64,000 nucleotides of DNA from Hybos culiciformis (GCA_964007475.1 OZ023273.1:23857557-23921556), one strand, 5' to 3'. Shown: positions 25,084 through 39,250, counted from the first letter of the stretch. Notes: generated from the letters alone by a model not told the origin. Program-made: numbers and translations.

Positions 25084-25479
25084 AGGTATAAGGAGAAATT
25101 AGAGATAAATTTTTCTAAGCATCATCAAGGACAAGGATGTAGCGAAAACGTACAAATATTTATTAAAAGTAATTTTATACAGTTGAATGGACGGTTTATT
25201 AAGTTTTGAAAAAAAAATTATAACATTGTTTAATATTTCTTAGTTATATTTTAATTTAAAACGAAAAACTCGTTGTTTTCATACAAAAAAATAAAAAGAT
25301 CGATTCAACAATTTGTTGAGATTTACGAACACCAGGTGTTTGTGTCCGTTGTGAATTTACATAAAGGTTACGCCTTGAATTATTTAGTACATTTTTTTCA
25401 GATTTTTTCCATAAATTTTTCTAATTATTCCATCAAAAGAAAAGAGTTCGGTATATTGGAATTGTCATTTTGTTTTCTG

Positions 25480-25580
25480 TTTATCTCTGTCATTTAATAT
25501 TTTTTACTCACGGCAACACCAACATATTTTTTCTCTTCAAGAAATTCAATTTTGTTGTTGTTTTGTTGGAAGAAAATAAA
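25480..25580 (+). promoter_or_regulatory. Putative promoter and 5'UTR of the MEKSDTE exon
   Basis: This stretch contains CTCACGGCAACACCAACA and a CT-rich run, unlike the flanking AT-rich DNA, and leads directly into the ATG at 25581. No TATA box or clear Inr is placed with confidence. Confidence 0.3.
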
Positions 25581-25601
25581 ATGGAAAAATCCGATACTGA
25601 G
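25581..25601 (+). CDS. Probable first coding exon of an unidentified gene
   Basis: An ATG in a strong insect context (aaaATGG) begins MEKSDTE and runs straight into GAG|gtaagt, a near-consensus splice donor, in phase 0. The preceding 90 bp (CGGCAACACCAACA, CT-rich, then TTGTTGTTGTTTTG) are less monotonous than the surroundings and look like a 5'UTR and promoter. Several possible acceptors were tested downstream (26.73, 52.04, 56.55, 61.58 and 61.95 kb), but each gives only a few codons before a stop in phase 0, so the next exon is unknown and may lie beyond the window. The family cannot be named from seven residues, and a chance ATG-donor pair cannot be excluded. Confidence 0.4.
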
Positions 25602-28600
25602 GTAAGTTTTTTTTAATTATTTTATTAATTTAATTTTTTAATTATTAATATAAAATTAAATAATATATTTTTTTTTAAATGAAATCAAATTCAATGTTAT
25701 CAAAAACAAAAAACAAAGAAAAAGATTCAACGAAAAAACTGCGAATAAATTTTTTTATTTTAACACGATATTTTTTTTTGACAGACACACCCATAAGACG
25801 AATTTTATTTTTATTTATTTATTAAATTATAATAATTCAATCAGTTCGATTATAATAATTTGAATCAATAATTTTTTAATTCTAAAGAAATTAGAATTTT
25901 CTATTAATAAAAAAAGAGAAATTGTTATGTAATTTTAAATTTTCTCAGATAGGTAGGTACCTACCTACCTGCCTATACAATTTTTTTTTTGTATTGTAAA
26001 TTTTTTTTTGTAGTCAAAATTCAAAATTAATATTAAGAGACAACCATTAAAATATACCTAGAATAAGCATAGCAGCAATTCAGTTTTTGGACAATTGCAT
26101 GTTTCGCCTTCAAAAAAGTTGCCATATTTTGGCCGGTTTATTTTATATATCCGAAATATTTGTGCCACATAAATATCAAAACATTAAATTACACAGTATT
26201 ACCCAGTGTTATTTTTTCGACAACGCCCTAATTTATTCCATCCACTTAATAGTGGCTAAAGAGTCTGATCGTTTTTAAGTGTTTTTTGAATTCTATGGTT
26301 TGAATTGATGATTGGCAACTTATTTATAAAGTCATAAGAAACTGTGTTAGTTCACTCTTTTCTTAAATCAAAATTCATTTAAATCAACCCAGAGTTACGC
26401 AAACAGTCTTTTGTTTCCATTTCCCGTCGAACTTAAATTTGTTAAATTTGATATCCCTAAAAAAACTCAATCAAAGTACAAATAAAAAAACTGCTATCTA
26501 TTTAAGCGATAAATATGAATTACTTGAAATCAGGGAATTGATTTACTTATTGGTGGTTGAATTCAACAAAAGCATCAGTTCACAAAAAAAAAAAATTTGT
26601 TTTTTTTGAATATTAACTTTAAGTTGGCTTTTACAAAATCTATTAATGAGTGTAATTGATGTTTTTGTTTTAAAATTTTGCTCAATTATTTTTCATGACT
26701 GTTCTCTTAAATTGGAATTTATTTTTAGGCAAATGATTGTGAAGTCTGAAAAACCATATACCTACCTAGTTGCTCTTTATATATAATATGTACAAAATGA
26801 ATGATGACAAATATTCAAGAAGAAGCAATTCTAGCATGAAAATTTAATTACTGAATTTCTAAAAAATGATAAATTGTAAAATATTCTTACGAAAATTTTT
26901 TGCACCTATGTGATAAGAAATTAGGTTTAATTGATTATAATTGTTTTATGTACATTTTTGTGATGCCATCATAAACCATAAAATACTGCTTAAACTTAAA
27001 TGAAAACTCATTTTTCACAAATAAATTTTTATGCTGTGCTTTTATCCGAAATTTTTGTCACCTATTCTAATAGATAAATAGTCTTCAAATTCATTCGAGC
27101 AATTGTCGTGGAAACGAGTTTTAAGTTTCAAAATCAAAATTATATGAAAATTGTGAATTTTTCATTCAATTTATTTTTCTGTAATAATTGACTGTTAAGT
27201 AAAGTATTGCTTTATAGCACCAGACGGAAAGATCATTTGAATTGCTATTGTGAATAAATTCCAATTTTTAATTTGAAAAAATTTAGCACCTGGCTAACAT
27301 TTCATCAGTATGCAGTGTGATAGTTATATACTTAATTTGTAAGAAACTATAAAAATAATTCTTGTACATACAGGCATCAATCTTTAAAATGAAATAAATT
27401 CGATTTCTTATATTCGAGGTTTACTCGAATACTTGTTTTTATGGATGAATTTGATGCCATTTCGAACCTAAATAGATCGGGTTAGTGAAAGCTTTATGAC
27501 CACTTTTTTTCATCAAGAGCCGAATAGGATTGGTTGGTATCGAACAAAGATCGAAAAACGAACAATCTAGATACAAATGTGTCTTAGCAGGCGATAAAAA
27601 TATTCCGACAAAATAATAAAAACTTGAAAACAAACAAGTTGAAGCTGGGCCAGACTGCTAGTATTAAATAAAATAATTTTGTCGTAGTATAAATATTTAT
27701 TCTTAAACAAAAGTATCAATCAGTATTATTTTAAAAATATCGATCAGTTCCTTACCTACATATGTTTAAAGTACATTTTTTTTTTATATTTTTTGCTTAA
27801 TTTCTATTTTTTTTAAATTTCATAATAATTTTGAGATTTATTTGTATGACGGTTGTGTTATATTGTAATACGTAACACATTTCTTTATGTAATTTTGTTT
27901 CCAAAGACTTAAATTGGCTTTATAAATTCATTGGTTGCAAAGTTGAATGATTAATGAAAAAGCTATAGATATTATAAAAACACAATACTTCGCTTAATCC
28001 TAAAATTCAAATTAATGAAGAAATTTTATGTGTTAGTTTGGTTTATTCACAAGAATTTCCAGAGTTGAGAAAATTCAAATAATAAAATTGCTTGTCATAT
28101 ATATTTTATGAAAATTATATCTATCATCTAAAAAAGCAGCCAACTGTTTTTTCCTTAATTTTCATGTTTATAGTTTTCTTAACCATTACTATTATTATTT
28201 TGATGTAACGTCAATCAAAGACTATGAAAATAAATTTTTAATACATAGTTCATAGTTCAGTTATTCTACTCGAATCTACAAACAAATCCAGTTGAAATCT
28301 CATATTAAGTTTGGATCTGATCACTTATTTCGAATTAATATAATGGAAATGTACAAAATTGTCTGACCCAAATAAAGATAAAAATATTTTAGGGATTTTC
28401 AAATGAAATTGTATGTATTCATAGATTATATAAGTTTTTCTGTTTTATAAAATTATATTCAAAAAAGGAGAAAAAATTATTGCAATATCACTTGGCCCAA
28501 TTGAAGTATGACTTAAATGTATTTGAAATTGAGAAAGTTTATTTCTTTGTTGTCATTTACATACATGGCTCTTTTTTTTTTGTTTAGTTAGAATTGATAC

Positions 28601-31203
28601 ATTAAATAAAAATGGTTGGATTTTTCAAAAAGTAATATCTATGTATTTAGTGCTGGCGCAAAGGGTTTGTGAGCACATGTAAGAGAAAATTTATTAGGGG
28701 AGTTTTTTTTTTAATTTGAAATTTTAGAATAGGTACTTTAAAAATTCAATTTACTATTTCGAAGGAGGGAGAGTATTTTCGGTAAAAAAAAATCCCCTGT
28801 TGAATTCATTATGTTTTTTTTGATTAATATTAACAAAACTGTTTTTTTTTTCTTGAAGAACAATCGTTTTTTCTCACTTTATTCAAAATATGAAGAATTT
28901 TCTATTTTTTTTGAGAAATTTTTTAATTTTTTTTTCTAAATTTCGAATTCGTGTAATTCTGTGTGTCCTCTAAGATTTTAATGGATGGTATTTTTAAATC
29001 CTTGAAAAAAATTTTATTCCAAAGAATTTAATTTTTGTTATTCTAAAGGGCTGAATTTTTCTAATCAAATTCTATTCAATTACAATCGATTCACAATTCA
29101 TTTAATAAATTTTATAATGTTATCAAAAAATAAATTTGTAGGAAAATTAGGTTGAAATTAAAACCGGAAAAGTTTAAATTTTTTCTTGAAGCTTTTCGAA
29201 ACTAGACAACGAGCAAAATATATAGGTATATTATATTTTTTTTTTTTTAACTTTAGATTGTAACATCTTTTCATTTAGTTTCCATTTTATTTAAAAATAT
29301 TAATTTAGAGCATATAAATTCGAAAAAAGGATAGCATGCATTTTTTTAATTCCGAAAAAAGAAAACCATTTTTTTTTTTTCCTTTCGTAAAAATTATTTT
29401 AAAAGCTTTTTATCATACGATGATTACATAACATATTTATTACAGCTTTTTATTGCAAAATAACAAAAAAAAAAAAAATTCTAAAAATAATTTCGAAGGC
29501 TATTTGCTCTCATTTTTTAAGTAAAAAAAAAAAAAAAAAAAAAAATTCATGAAAACCAAAAAAATATCCTTTTTATAAGGATCTTAGGCGACATAGATAA
29601 TGGATTTTTCAAAACTTTTTTTTTTTTTTGTAGTTGAACTGTAGTATTATATATATAGATAGGTGTTTTTTTTTTTTCGGTAGTACCAACACCCTCTATA
29701 CAGGATACTTTATCCTCATTTTTAATTAAAAATTTATAAAGAACATTTTAAATATCGTCGTCGTCGTCTCCTTTTTCTTCATAAATCATTTGAAAAAAAA
29801 AAAAAAAAAAAATGTTTTGGAAGAAAATTTTCAACAAAAAATAAATTTGTTTTTGCATAAAAAAAAACATACTTTTTCATAAATGTATTCATTCACACAC
29901 ACATAAATATATACAAAAAAAAAAAAAAATACATCAAAATTTATAAACATACATAACGCTGTTACACAATATAATTTGTCCTTCAAAATCTTTTCTTTTT
30001 TTTTTATTCTTACATACATAATATTTCTAATAAAATTTCATTTACAATACGTGTTTCAAACTTTTTACTTTTTTTCAAAAAAAAAAAATATATATATAAT
30101 ATATATTAATAATTTACAGAATAAAATAGTAGTTATTTGAAGTCAAAAATTTTGTTATTTCCTACTTTGCTAGGAGTTTGAACTTTTTTCTTCAAACAGA
30201 AGAATTGATATTACATTCTTAAAATGTCAAATTTACACAAATTTTTCTCAAATAAGTTTTTGGTTTAATAAACTTGAATTAATTTTTTTACGATTAATTT
30301 CTTTGAGAAATAAATATTTACTGTAACATCAGTCTTTATAAATAATATCCCCATAAACCTATAATATATATAAAATTTTATCTGATTGGTTATTCGAATT
30401 GTTTATTTTCCGAAATGGTTCAGTAAAGTTTTCCCTTAATTAAAAAAACAAAGACCAAAATAACATGTTTTCGTAAAATAATGTTTTTATTAACATCTTC
30501 AATGAAATTTTTCTTCCTCAATTTTTCTCTGACAATATTTAAGTAGGTATATACGTTACGTATATTATATATATATATTTTGAAAAATCTAATGGTTTTA
30601 GAGGACATTTTCTGTTTACTTAGAAAATCTGGTATTATATAAAATTTCAAAAATTTTATCACTCGATCGTGATGACTACTTTTATTGAAGTATTTTGTGA
30701 ATCGTATTTGATACTGATATTTTATAAATAATTAAATTATCTAAAACAGCTACACAAAAAAATACTTATTGGAATAGAAGTAAAATATATCAAAAATTTT
30801 TGAACTTTAAATTAAAAGTTTTATTAGTAGACCCTAAAGCGATTATTATATTCACGTAGAATAGTTATGCTTTTATTATTTTAATTTTTTACTTGAAATT
30901 ATTGAAAGATCGTTTAATCGTCTCGTTCGGGTATCAAAAAGTGGACTCAATAGTTAACTTGATCCCCATCAGTGGAATTTCTTGATAAATATTATTTAAT
31001 TTAATTTTTGTATTAAATTTGATATGAAATTGTTTTTTTTTTTTGATACTGTGAGTTATCCAATACTTACTTATATATGTCTGAAAATCACAAATAATTT
31101 CTAACATTAATCAACATATATGAATAAAATTCCTGTAAGAAAACATTAAGATATTGTAATCGAACTTAATTTGTAAAAACGAAATTTCATATCCGTTGCA
31201 GTA
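25602..31203. other. Non-coding DNA, possibly first intron of the gene at 25581
   Basis: A palindromic tract AGGTAGGTACCTACCTACCT lies near 25952. A GC-richer stretch at 27418-27660 ends GCTGGGCCAGACTGCTAG followed by T, reminiscent of a Helitron 3' end. From 28.5 kb on, long A and T homopolymers are frequent. No exon could be fixed. Confidence 0.4.
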
Positions 31204-31211
31204 GTCTAGAT

Positions 31212-31607
31212 CAGCGTTTCTCAACCTTTTTGCTATAGCGACCTATAAAATATGAGTACAAAATAACGCGACCCTCAATATGAAAATGGTATGCATTGAC
31301 AAGTAGAAGAAATGAAAGACAACTTTAAAATGTTTTATTTATTTTTATTTTAATGGCTTATTTGTTGTTGACAATTATTTGATAATTTATTAGGTCTGGC
31401 TCAAAGGATTTACTCAATTATCAATGTTAAAACAGCAATCTTTTGAAAAATAAGGTATAGGTTAATTCTTCTTACGTAATCAAAATATTTTATTATTTTT
31501 GAAAAAATATATGTAGCATTTGTATTAGAATTTTTCCATTAAAACGACCCATTGAAAATCTTTCGCGACCCAAATTCGGGTCGCGACCCTAAGGTTGAGA
31601 AACGCTG
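31212..31607. mobile_element. hAT MITE, CAGCGTTTCTCAACC ends
   Basis: This 396-bp element starts CAGCGTTTCTCAACC and ends GGTTGAGAAACGCTG, with perfect 8-bp flanking repeats GTCTAGAT (31204-31211, 31608-31615). Subterminal CGCGACCC motifs mark it as a non-autonomous ZBED-like hAT family. No open frame of note. Confidence 0.92.
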
Positions 31608-31615
31608 GTCTAGAT

Positions 31616-34600
31616 TTTAAGTTTACTCATTTTATTAGAGCTCTTAATTATTAAGTTGGGATTTTTTTTGTTATATAAAGTTGCAATTTATATTTATTGC
31701 AAAAAAAATCCCGACTTCCATTCTTTTTAGCCTGAATACATTCAAAGATTATTGTGTATTATTTTATAGTTTTGCTTCTTCTTTTTTTTTTTTATTATAT
31801 AAATTTTAATAAATCACCAGCAATTATGCAATTAACTTTTCATTTCTACTTAAGATAAGAAATGAAATCAAAAAAAGAGGACAAGTACTACAAAATAATT
31901 ATATAGCGTTCAATTAAAACAACATACAATATTTTTTTTTTTGTTAGTTTATTTTAGATAACGAATATAATATGAGATAAATAGAGGTATTATATTGTTT
32001 TGAGGATTTACTTAGTTTCTAGATTATTAATACTAAAGATTTAATTGTTATTGTTTTTGTGTCTCTTTTTTTTTTTTTTTTTTTTTTAATTAATATGAAC
32101 TTGCTAAATATTATAAAATTACAAAAAATAGTACACGGTCAGTTCTTTTCCTATAATTGAAGGCAAGTTTTATTATATTAAATTTGCGAAATTTATCACA
32201 TTTACACTGAAAACATTTTTTAAGTTATTGTTATGTTTTAAAAAAAAATATTAAAAAAAACATATACATATTATGGCATTAAGAACATACATGCATTGTG
32301 CACTGAGAATTTTCATAGATGTACAATGCGATTAATTAATATACATATATAATGTACACAATGTATATACTTATTGTATTTCGTATATGTTGAACATACA
32401 TCCTATAAAAACAATAATAATTGTTTTCACAAATTTTCATTTACATGCCTATTTTTATTTTCGTTTGATGTACAAGAAAACAATGACGGTTTGTAGTGAT
32501 TTGTTGTGCATTTTTATATACATCCATATTTTTATTGTAACATGTCATTGCTTTCCAAATCAAAGTTTTTTTTTTATATGTAAGGTTCAATAAAATTTTT
32601 TTTTTTTACAAAAAAATAAAAGAAACAATAAAATTAAAACTAAGTTAAAAATATACTTATAATATTTTATTATTGATTTTTATATATTTTCTATGTAAAA
32701 TTGAAACCAATGAATCAACAATAAAAGGAAGAAAGCGATTTCTTCTAGTTTACGAATTATTTTACATAATCAATGTATTTTTTTTTATATTTTTCTAAGT
32801 TTTATATAGAAGCTATTAAGATCTATTAAGTCTATTTATTAATAGAGCACCATTTTGAAATGACTGTTCATTAGCTTCCTCTCTTATAAAAGAAACCAAT
32901 TTTTTTTCTTGTAAATTATTTATTTTCATTATGTCAACTATGTTCGTCACAATTAAAATATTCACTTTAGTCAGAGGTCTAAACGTGGTAAATTTCAGGT
33001 TCGTGGCCTCTTAAAATATTAATGAAATTTATATTCACTGATCGATTTCATTTTTAAACAGACAACTTTTTTTTTCACAAAGAAATAATATTTTTTCAAA
33101 GAATAAACTTTTAGTTGGAGTCATAGTAACATTATGACCAAAACTTTATAAAAAAAAAAAAAAACTATATTCTTGTTTAATATTCTTGTCCTTTATTAAG
33201 TATTTATGATGTTCTCTTCTAATAATTAGATTAAACGAAAACTTTTCTGTATATTTTGGAAATGTTTATTTAATGTTTTTTATAACCAAATATTTTAGTT
33301 AAAATGAAATCCAATATAAAAGATTTTGGATAATATTATAAATGGCAGAAGAAACAAAAAGATTTTAATATTTTATTATGAAAAATACATTATTCTTAGC
33401 GTTTCCTTGTTATCAGATAATTACTTAGCTTCTGTCATATTTTTTATATTTTTAAATGATTTCTTTTAAAAAAGAAGAATCAAAATTATTTTTTTTTTTT
33501 TGTTGTAAAATTAATTACTCTAAATTTTTAAAACTTTTTCAATTAAAAAGTAATTCAATTGAAAAATAAACTTTTTTTTTTTCGTTTTTTCTTGTATAAA
33601 TTTAATAAGAAATTTGTTTAATTTAAATATTAAAAATTGTGTTTCTTTTTCATATTGATTTTTGTACAAACTCACATAAATTACAACAGTACATAATGTA
33701 ATTTGCTTTAATTTTTAATGAATTGTTCCAACAACAATATTTTTTTGTATTGTTACATAGTTTTTTCGGTCCGTATCTGATTAAAAAAAAAACGTTTTTA
33801 GGTATACATAATGTATATTAATGATCGATTTTAATCTTCATTAGTCATGCAAATATCTTCATTGATTATTTTAATGCAATTGGCGTAAGAAGTATTAATG
33901 TTTATTTATTTATTTATATAGCTTAACTCAAGCTCAATAAAATATAATGTAACATTACAATATAACTTAAAGTAATTATCATGTATAATTAGTCTTTTGA
34001 TTCAATTTGATTAAATTAATAACTGAGAACTGAGAATATAATGAAGATTTTTCTTTAAGCCGTTTTTGCTTAAATTTTACATCTTCGCAACTTTTCTTCG
34101 ATTTTCTAATGTTACTCTTCCACACTGCTACTACCTATTAAAGCAAAGCTTGAGAATCTCAGGCAGTAGAGAAAGAATTTTGACATTTGACAGAAGATCT
34201 GATAATTATTTTTAGCAATAATAAGATGTTTAAAAATTCCATGACATAATATGAAAAGATTTCTCAAGAATTTTTGTGTTATTTTTAAATGTAAAAAAAA
34301 AAAAATCTCGCTAGGCTAACTAAACCACATAAGTACGTCCCAACAATTATACATAAATCACTTATTATTAAATTGTGATTACATTAATCTAATATTAACG
34401 TTCTAAGTTTTTATTCGTTTGCAAATTTAGTTTGTATTTTTTTAACAAAATGTTTCTATCAACTAAAGAAAAGTTTTAAAAATTTCTCTATTTTTTGAGT
34501 TTCCTATTAGTCGCCTAAAATTCTTATCGACCTTTAAAATATAAAAGTGTGCTACTTTAAAAGAGATCCTTTACTCGTAATCTAATTTAAGATTTTTTTT

Positions 34601-36093
34601 TCTAATAAAAAATAAAAAAAAAGAAATTCTTTTTTAATTAAGAGAACTTTGAAGTACTTCCTGAAATGGTACATACATATATTGAAATGATTTGCTTATT
34701 TTGATTTAATGATTTTCTTTTTTGCGAAAATGATAGAAAAAAGAAAAATAAAATTAAAAGTTTTTTTTATTGCAAAAAAATTGATCCACAATTAGTTAAG
34801 CTCTCTATCTCTGACAATCATTTCATAATATGAAATAAAGTTTTTTGCAAAATTTGTCATTTGTTTTATATTGTTCTCCTTTGGAGGGACCCTCAACAAA
34901 GTTAGTTTATTTTTTGTGACTTCATAAAATTTTTCAATTTGTCATAAAAAAAAAAAAATTATTAGAGAGAAAAAATAGAATGAGAAGGGAAGTTTAATTT
35001 ACTGGCTGACGTTTTTGAAATATAAACTTTTTTATTATTATTACCTACAAACAGTATATTACTTTTTTTTTAATTTTGGTTTTTTTCTGAGATTTTTTTG
35101 CAATTTCCTTGAAATTTTCCACTCTGAAAGTTTTTATCAATTTTAAATAGTTTTTTTTTTTTCCTTTTTTGATATATAACGAACATTGGCTTCAATATTC
35201 AATGTTCATGATTTTTAGACTTCGTCAACCAGGACCAAAAAATAAAAATAATTAAAAACTTTATATATTTGCAGTCAAGTTTAAGTTTTCTAATGGTTGG
35301 TCTTATTTAAAAAAAAAAAAAAACAAAAAACAATAAAATGTGTTTTATTTAAGTGGAAAGCCTTAAAAGCATTGGCGACGCGGAATTTATGCTTATCACA
35401 CAAAAAAATGTATTATTTATAAGTACATATACTTATAATTTTATAAAAATATTGAAAATAATAATGTTTCCTTCATTGAACCTTAATTTTTTTATATACA
35501 TATTTACATTAAAACTTCGATTACATCAGACTTTTGATGATATTTTATTATTATTTTGCTTTACCTTTTATACATTAGTACATATTCGTATTTTTATGTA
35601 TTAAATATCTTGCTATTTCACTTTGTATTTTCTTATAATATCCGGTATTATTTAATGTCTTAATGTCTGATTCAGGTAATAATCCTTATTTTTATAACTA
35701 AAACATAATATAATAGAAAAAAAATAAGCAATATTTCAATATTTATTTAAGGGTCTTCTATATATGGAATTTGTTTTATTCTTGGTTTACATTTTTTAAT
35801 AAATTTAAAATTTGTTGTTTTTTTTACAAAATTCCAACTAACTTTATATGTATGTAATAAGTAATTTGTAAAATCATTGTCATTCATTCTAGTAAGCATT
35901 TAGAAAGTAATTGTGGTTTTTTTGTGTTATAAATGAATCAAATTTTCACAAAACAGCTGATTCTTAATTTCCAGCAAATATGAATAATAAAGAATTTTAA
36001 TATTTTCCTTCATCAGAACGAAAAAATTTAAAGTATATAAGTAGTTAAGTTAAAATTAAAATTAAAATTGCATTACTGATAAGTTTCTAGAAA
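31616..36093. other. AT-rich, homopolymer-rich non-coding DNA
   Basis: Runs of 10-20 A or T recur (for example T20 near 32068). No conserved coding sequence, RNA gene or transposon end was recognised. Confidence 0.55.
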
Positions 36094-36165
36094 CTGACCG
36101 TCATGGTGTAGTGGTATTACCATTATCCTACGGCGTGTTTGGTCGTGAGTTCGATTCAAACAATT
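36094..36165 (+). mobile_element. tRNA-derived SINE, copy 1 (head only)
   Basis: The sequence CCGTCATGGTGTAGTGGTAT carries a pol III A box (TGGTGTAGTGG, 36104-36114), and GAGTTCGATTC (36147-36157) is the B box. It shares the head of the copies at 38.6 and 60.6 kb (ATTATCCTACGGCGTGTT then GGTCGTG), but the body after the B box is lost or diverged. It cannot fold as an intact tRNA because the acceptor and anticodon arms do not pair. Confidence 0.75.
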
Positions 36166-38580
36166 CTTTTTTTGTGTTAAATAAATTTTAAAAGGACTCC
36201 TCCCTCTTAATGAGAAAAATATCTAATGATTTTAGTGGCAAATATTGGTAATAAATTTTTTCTCATATTTTAGATTTTTTTGTCTTTCTAATGTTATTGG
36301 AAAGCATAATACATAGATTTATTAAAGAATTTGAAAAATAATGTAATTATAAAGTTCTCTTGTAAATATATGTTTTATTTATGCATTCAATTTAAAATAT
36401 ATATAAATTACATAATTCTTTTTCTATATCAAAATTTAACATACTCGTCGTACATTTTCAATATATTTTTGCTCACAAAATTAAAGTATTAAACAAACCT
36501 CTAAAGGGGACTATTTTTTCATTCATTTAAATAAATCGCATAAAAACGTTGATTATATTTAAAAAAAAAACTTTATCCTTTTTTTGTCTTGGAGGCTATG
36601 AATATTTTAGCCGGTGAAAAAAAAAAATTAAATATTTATTTGAAAAAGAAGGAAGTTCCATTATTAATAAGCAAAAATGAACATTATTACCCTTCAATGC
36701 TAATGAATTTATAATTTTTCACATCGTTAACACTAAAAAAAAATACAAACACCGATAGATTCTTACATGTATTTGGCACCAAATATATACTGTACAAAGT
36801 AGATTAAAGTTTTGATAAAATTTTCTATAAAAATCATTTCTATTTTTAAAAAATATTTTATATAAAATAATGTTCAAAGTAATTCAAAAATAATCGAATC
36901 TAATAGTAATTTATTAGTCTTAAGTTTTAAAATAAATTTTGTTTAAATCCATGGAGATTTTAAATTATGAACTTCTTTTTATTTCCAAAATCGAATCACG
37001 AAAACATTCTAAGAGCAATTATATTTAAGTCCTTGTAACCCTTTTTTTATCAATAAAATTTGTACATTTTTTTTTTTTTTTACATTAAAAAATTGTTCTT
37101 CCTTTTCTGGAAATAAAAAATTGTATACTTAAAAAAAAAAAAAAACCAACAATGTTTCTGATGGTAACGAATAAAAAGTTGAAATAATAATCTGGAAAAC
37201 CGCCAATGCAATATAAATTGGTTTTTAACGAAAGCAAGAAAGAAAAATGAAAAATAACTTCTCAATTGAAACAAATAACTTAATGAGGTTCAGAATAAAA
37301 ATAGTAAGATTGAAAATGCATTATTGATTCTGCTAATTTTATTTAATTTTAAACTAATGCCATTATAATTATCATTATTTATTATAGGTATATAATTATT
37401 TTAATAATATTTAATAATAAAATTATAATTATCAATATATGCATTATAATGTCTATTAATTTTTAATAGTTTTAAACTAATGCCATATAATTATCATTAT
37501 TCATTACACTGTAATGTTATTATAATAACTCCGTTAATTTTCTTTAATAAAGAAAGATCAGCAATTAAATAATTGCGGCACAAATTTTTTCAAGTGATTA
37601 ATCCCTTAGGACCAAAATTAATGTATGGCTCAAATTAGGAAATATTCATACTTTCATTTTAATTTTTTCTTGTCTCAAAGATCCTAATTAAATGCTGACA
37701 AATTTTTCTTGAGTATAGTTTTCCAGTTTAAATTCATCATATCGTAAAAGTAAGAATGTAATGTCTAATTCGAACGCATTGGCATATCAATAGAAATTTG
37801 ATTTTATAATAAATATTTTGGCATGAAAATTATATTCCGTACATTTCGTTATCGTTTTACCAAAGATCTTATATTTTGTACAGACCAGCACTAGAGGACT
37901 GTTTCGGGATAGTTAGTTGTTCTTGGATACTAAATTTTTCTCGAATTAGCTAATCTCAGAAAATACTCTTAAGTTCCTAGACTACTCTGTGAAAAACATA
38001 GCATCGTTATTTAGACAAAATAAACTTTCGGAATGTCAATATACTGACAGAAATTTTTTTTTGAATTCATTTTCGACCAATATATTTTTTTTGCAGAAAC
38101 AATAATACTGTTTCAACAACATTGTTTTTTTTTTCAGAGAATGAAAAATATTTTGCCAAAAAATAGTTTCCCTTGCCTTAAAATTATGTTTATTCCTGCA
38201 ACAGAATTTATGTTTTCGTAAATAATTTCCTGAATTTTTTTGTTTTTTTTGTAGATTCTTTGACTGAAATAGAATTAAAATGATGACTTTAATTTACTGG
38301 AATAAATTTTTTTTTACAAAAACTATCTATTTTTTGGGTCAAAAGAATTTAATTCCATAACATTGCGTTAAAAGAAATTATTTTCTCTTAATAAAATTTC
38401 TTTTTCCTTAAAAGAGTATTATTTTAAGATTCTTGGAACAAACTACTGTTAGTTGCAGGAAAAGTATGATCGGTTTCAAATAAAGTATTTGATGTGTGCA
38501 CACACTGTGTGTGTCAACACATACATTGTGTTCACACTGTGTGTGCTAATACAAACATTTTTTGGTAAGTGTGTGGTAGT
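36166..38580. other. Non-coding DNA between SINE copies
   Basis: Besides the direct repeat at 37.35-37.5 kb, CACACTGTGTGTG palindromes occur twice at about 38500-38550. No gene is seen. Confidence 0.5.
37347..37505. repeat. Direct repeat pair, about 38 bp, 122 bp apart
   Basis: TTTTAAACTAATGCCAT followed by ATAATTATCATTATT occurs at about 37347-37382 and again at 37470-37505 with only minor changes. The DNA between is A/T-only in character. Confidence 0.6.
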
Positions 38581-38735
38581 TAAAAAAAAAAAAAAAAAAA
38601 AAAACAACACACACACTTAATTCAAGTGAGACAAATTTGAAAAATGACACAAATTCCAGTCCGAGGTGGGAATCGAACCCACGACCGAACACGCCGTAGG
38701 ATAATGGCAATACCACTACACCATGACGGCCGACA
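38581..38735 (-). mobile_element. tRNA-derived SINE, copy 2 (full length)
   Basis: On the minus strand the head GGCCGTCATGGTGTAGTGG with B box GGTTCGATTCC (38679-38669) is followed by a tRNA-unrelated body (CTGGAATTTGTGTCATTTTT ... GAATTAAGTGTGTGTGTTG) and a T22 tail (A at 38583-38604 on the plus strand). It has the best-preserved promoter boxes of the three copies, so it may be the youngest. Flanking target repeats are not clear because of the simple sequence at the tail. Confidence 0.85.
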
Positions 38736-38778
38736 AGTTTTAATAGATACCGAATTTATATTTTCTATTTAATACATT

Positions 38779-39235
38779 CCCAATAGGAACTGGAAGCATG
38801 AAAACATAAATGACGTCCTTAAGACAAAGTTGCTGCCGGTGACGGCTTTCTTACTCCCAAATCTCGATGACATTCCCATATATATGGCCGCCTAATTCAT
38901 TGTTGACTTTGTTGATCACAAAGTCATCGGTAAAAGGAGCAGGTGGAATATATCAAAATGGAACGCTTCCACAAATTTTTTTTTCTTTTCTGGTTTTTGA
39001 AAATAAATCAAAAACTAAAATGAATTAAAAACAAAAAAACAGTTATTTTTTCATAGAATTCTGAATACTTTTTTTTGTTGATGACAACTTCGTATACATT
39101 GTCATCGAGAAAGGAATCAAGTATCTATTTTCTAATTACTACCAAATGAATTTGTCCCTAATGAAATTTTCAAAGGGTGAAAGTCGATGATTTCATTGAT
39201 GACTTTTGTCATTACTTCTCTAAGTTCCTATTGGG
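38779..39235. mobile_element. Possible MITE with CCCAATAGGAACT ends
   Basis: CCCAATAGGAACT at 38779-38791 is matched by its perfect inverse AGTTCCTATTGGG at 39223-39235. The 457-bp interior is GC-richer than its surroundings and repeats GATGAC/GTCATC motifs, and the right flank abuts the 5S-like retroposon. No convincing target duplication was found, so superfamily and exact ends are uncertain. Confidence 0.5.
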
Positions 39236-39250
39236 TTGTTGTATATTACT

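Noticed and set aside
29500..29840. Dense poly(A)/poly(T) runs as retroposon tails
   Set aside because: No conserved body or target duplications accompany them; they look like general homopolymer expansion.
36094..36165. A functional tRNA gene
   Set aside because: A and B boxes are present but the arms do not pair, and the same head recurs in two other copies with a SINE body.
38138..38217. RMKNILPKNSFPCLKIMFIP... after a tttcag acceptor
   Set aside because: T-rich tracts ending in CAG recur nearby by chance and the frame shows no recognised similarity.
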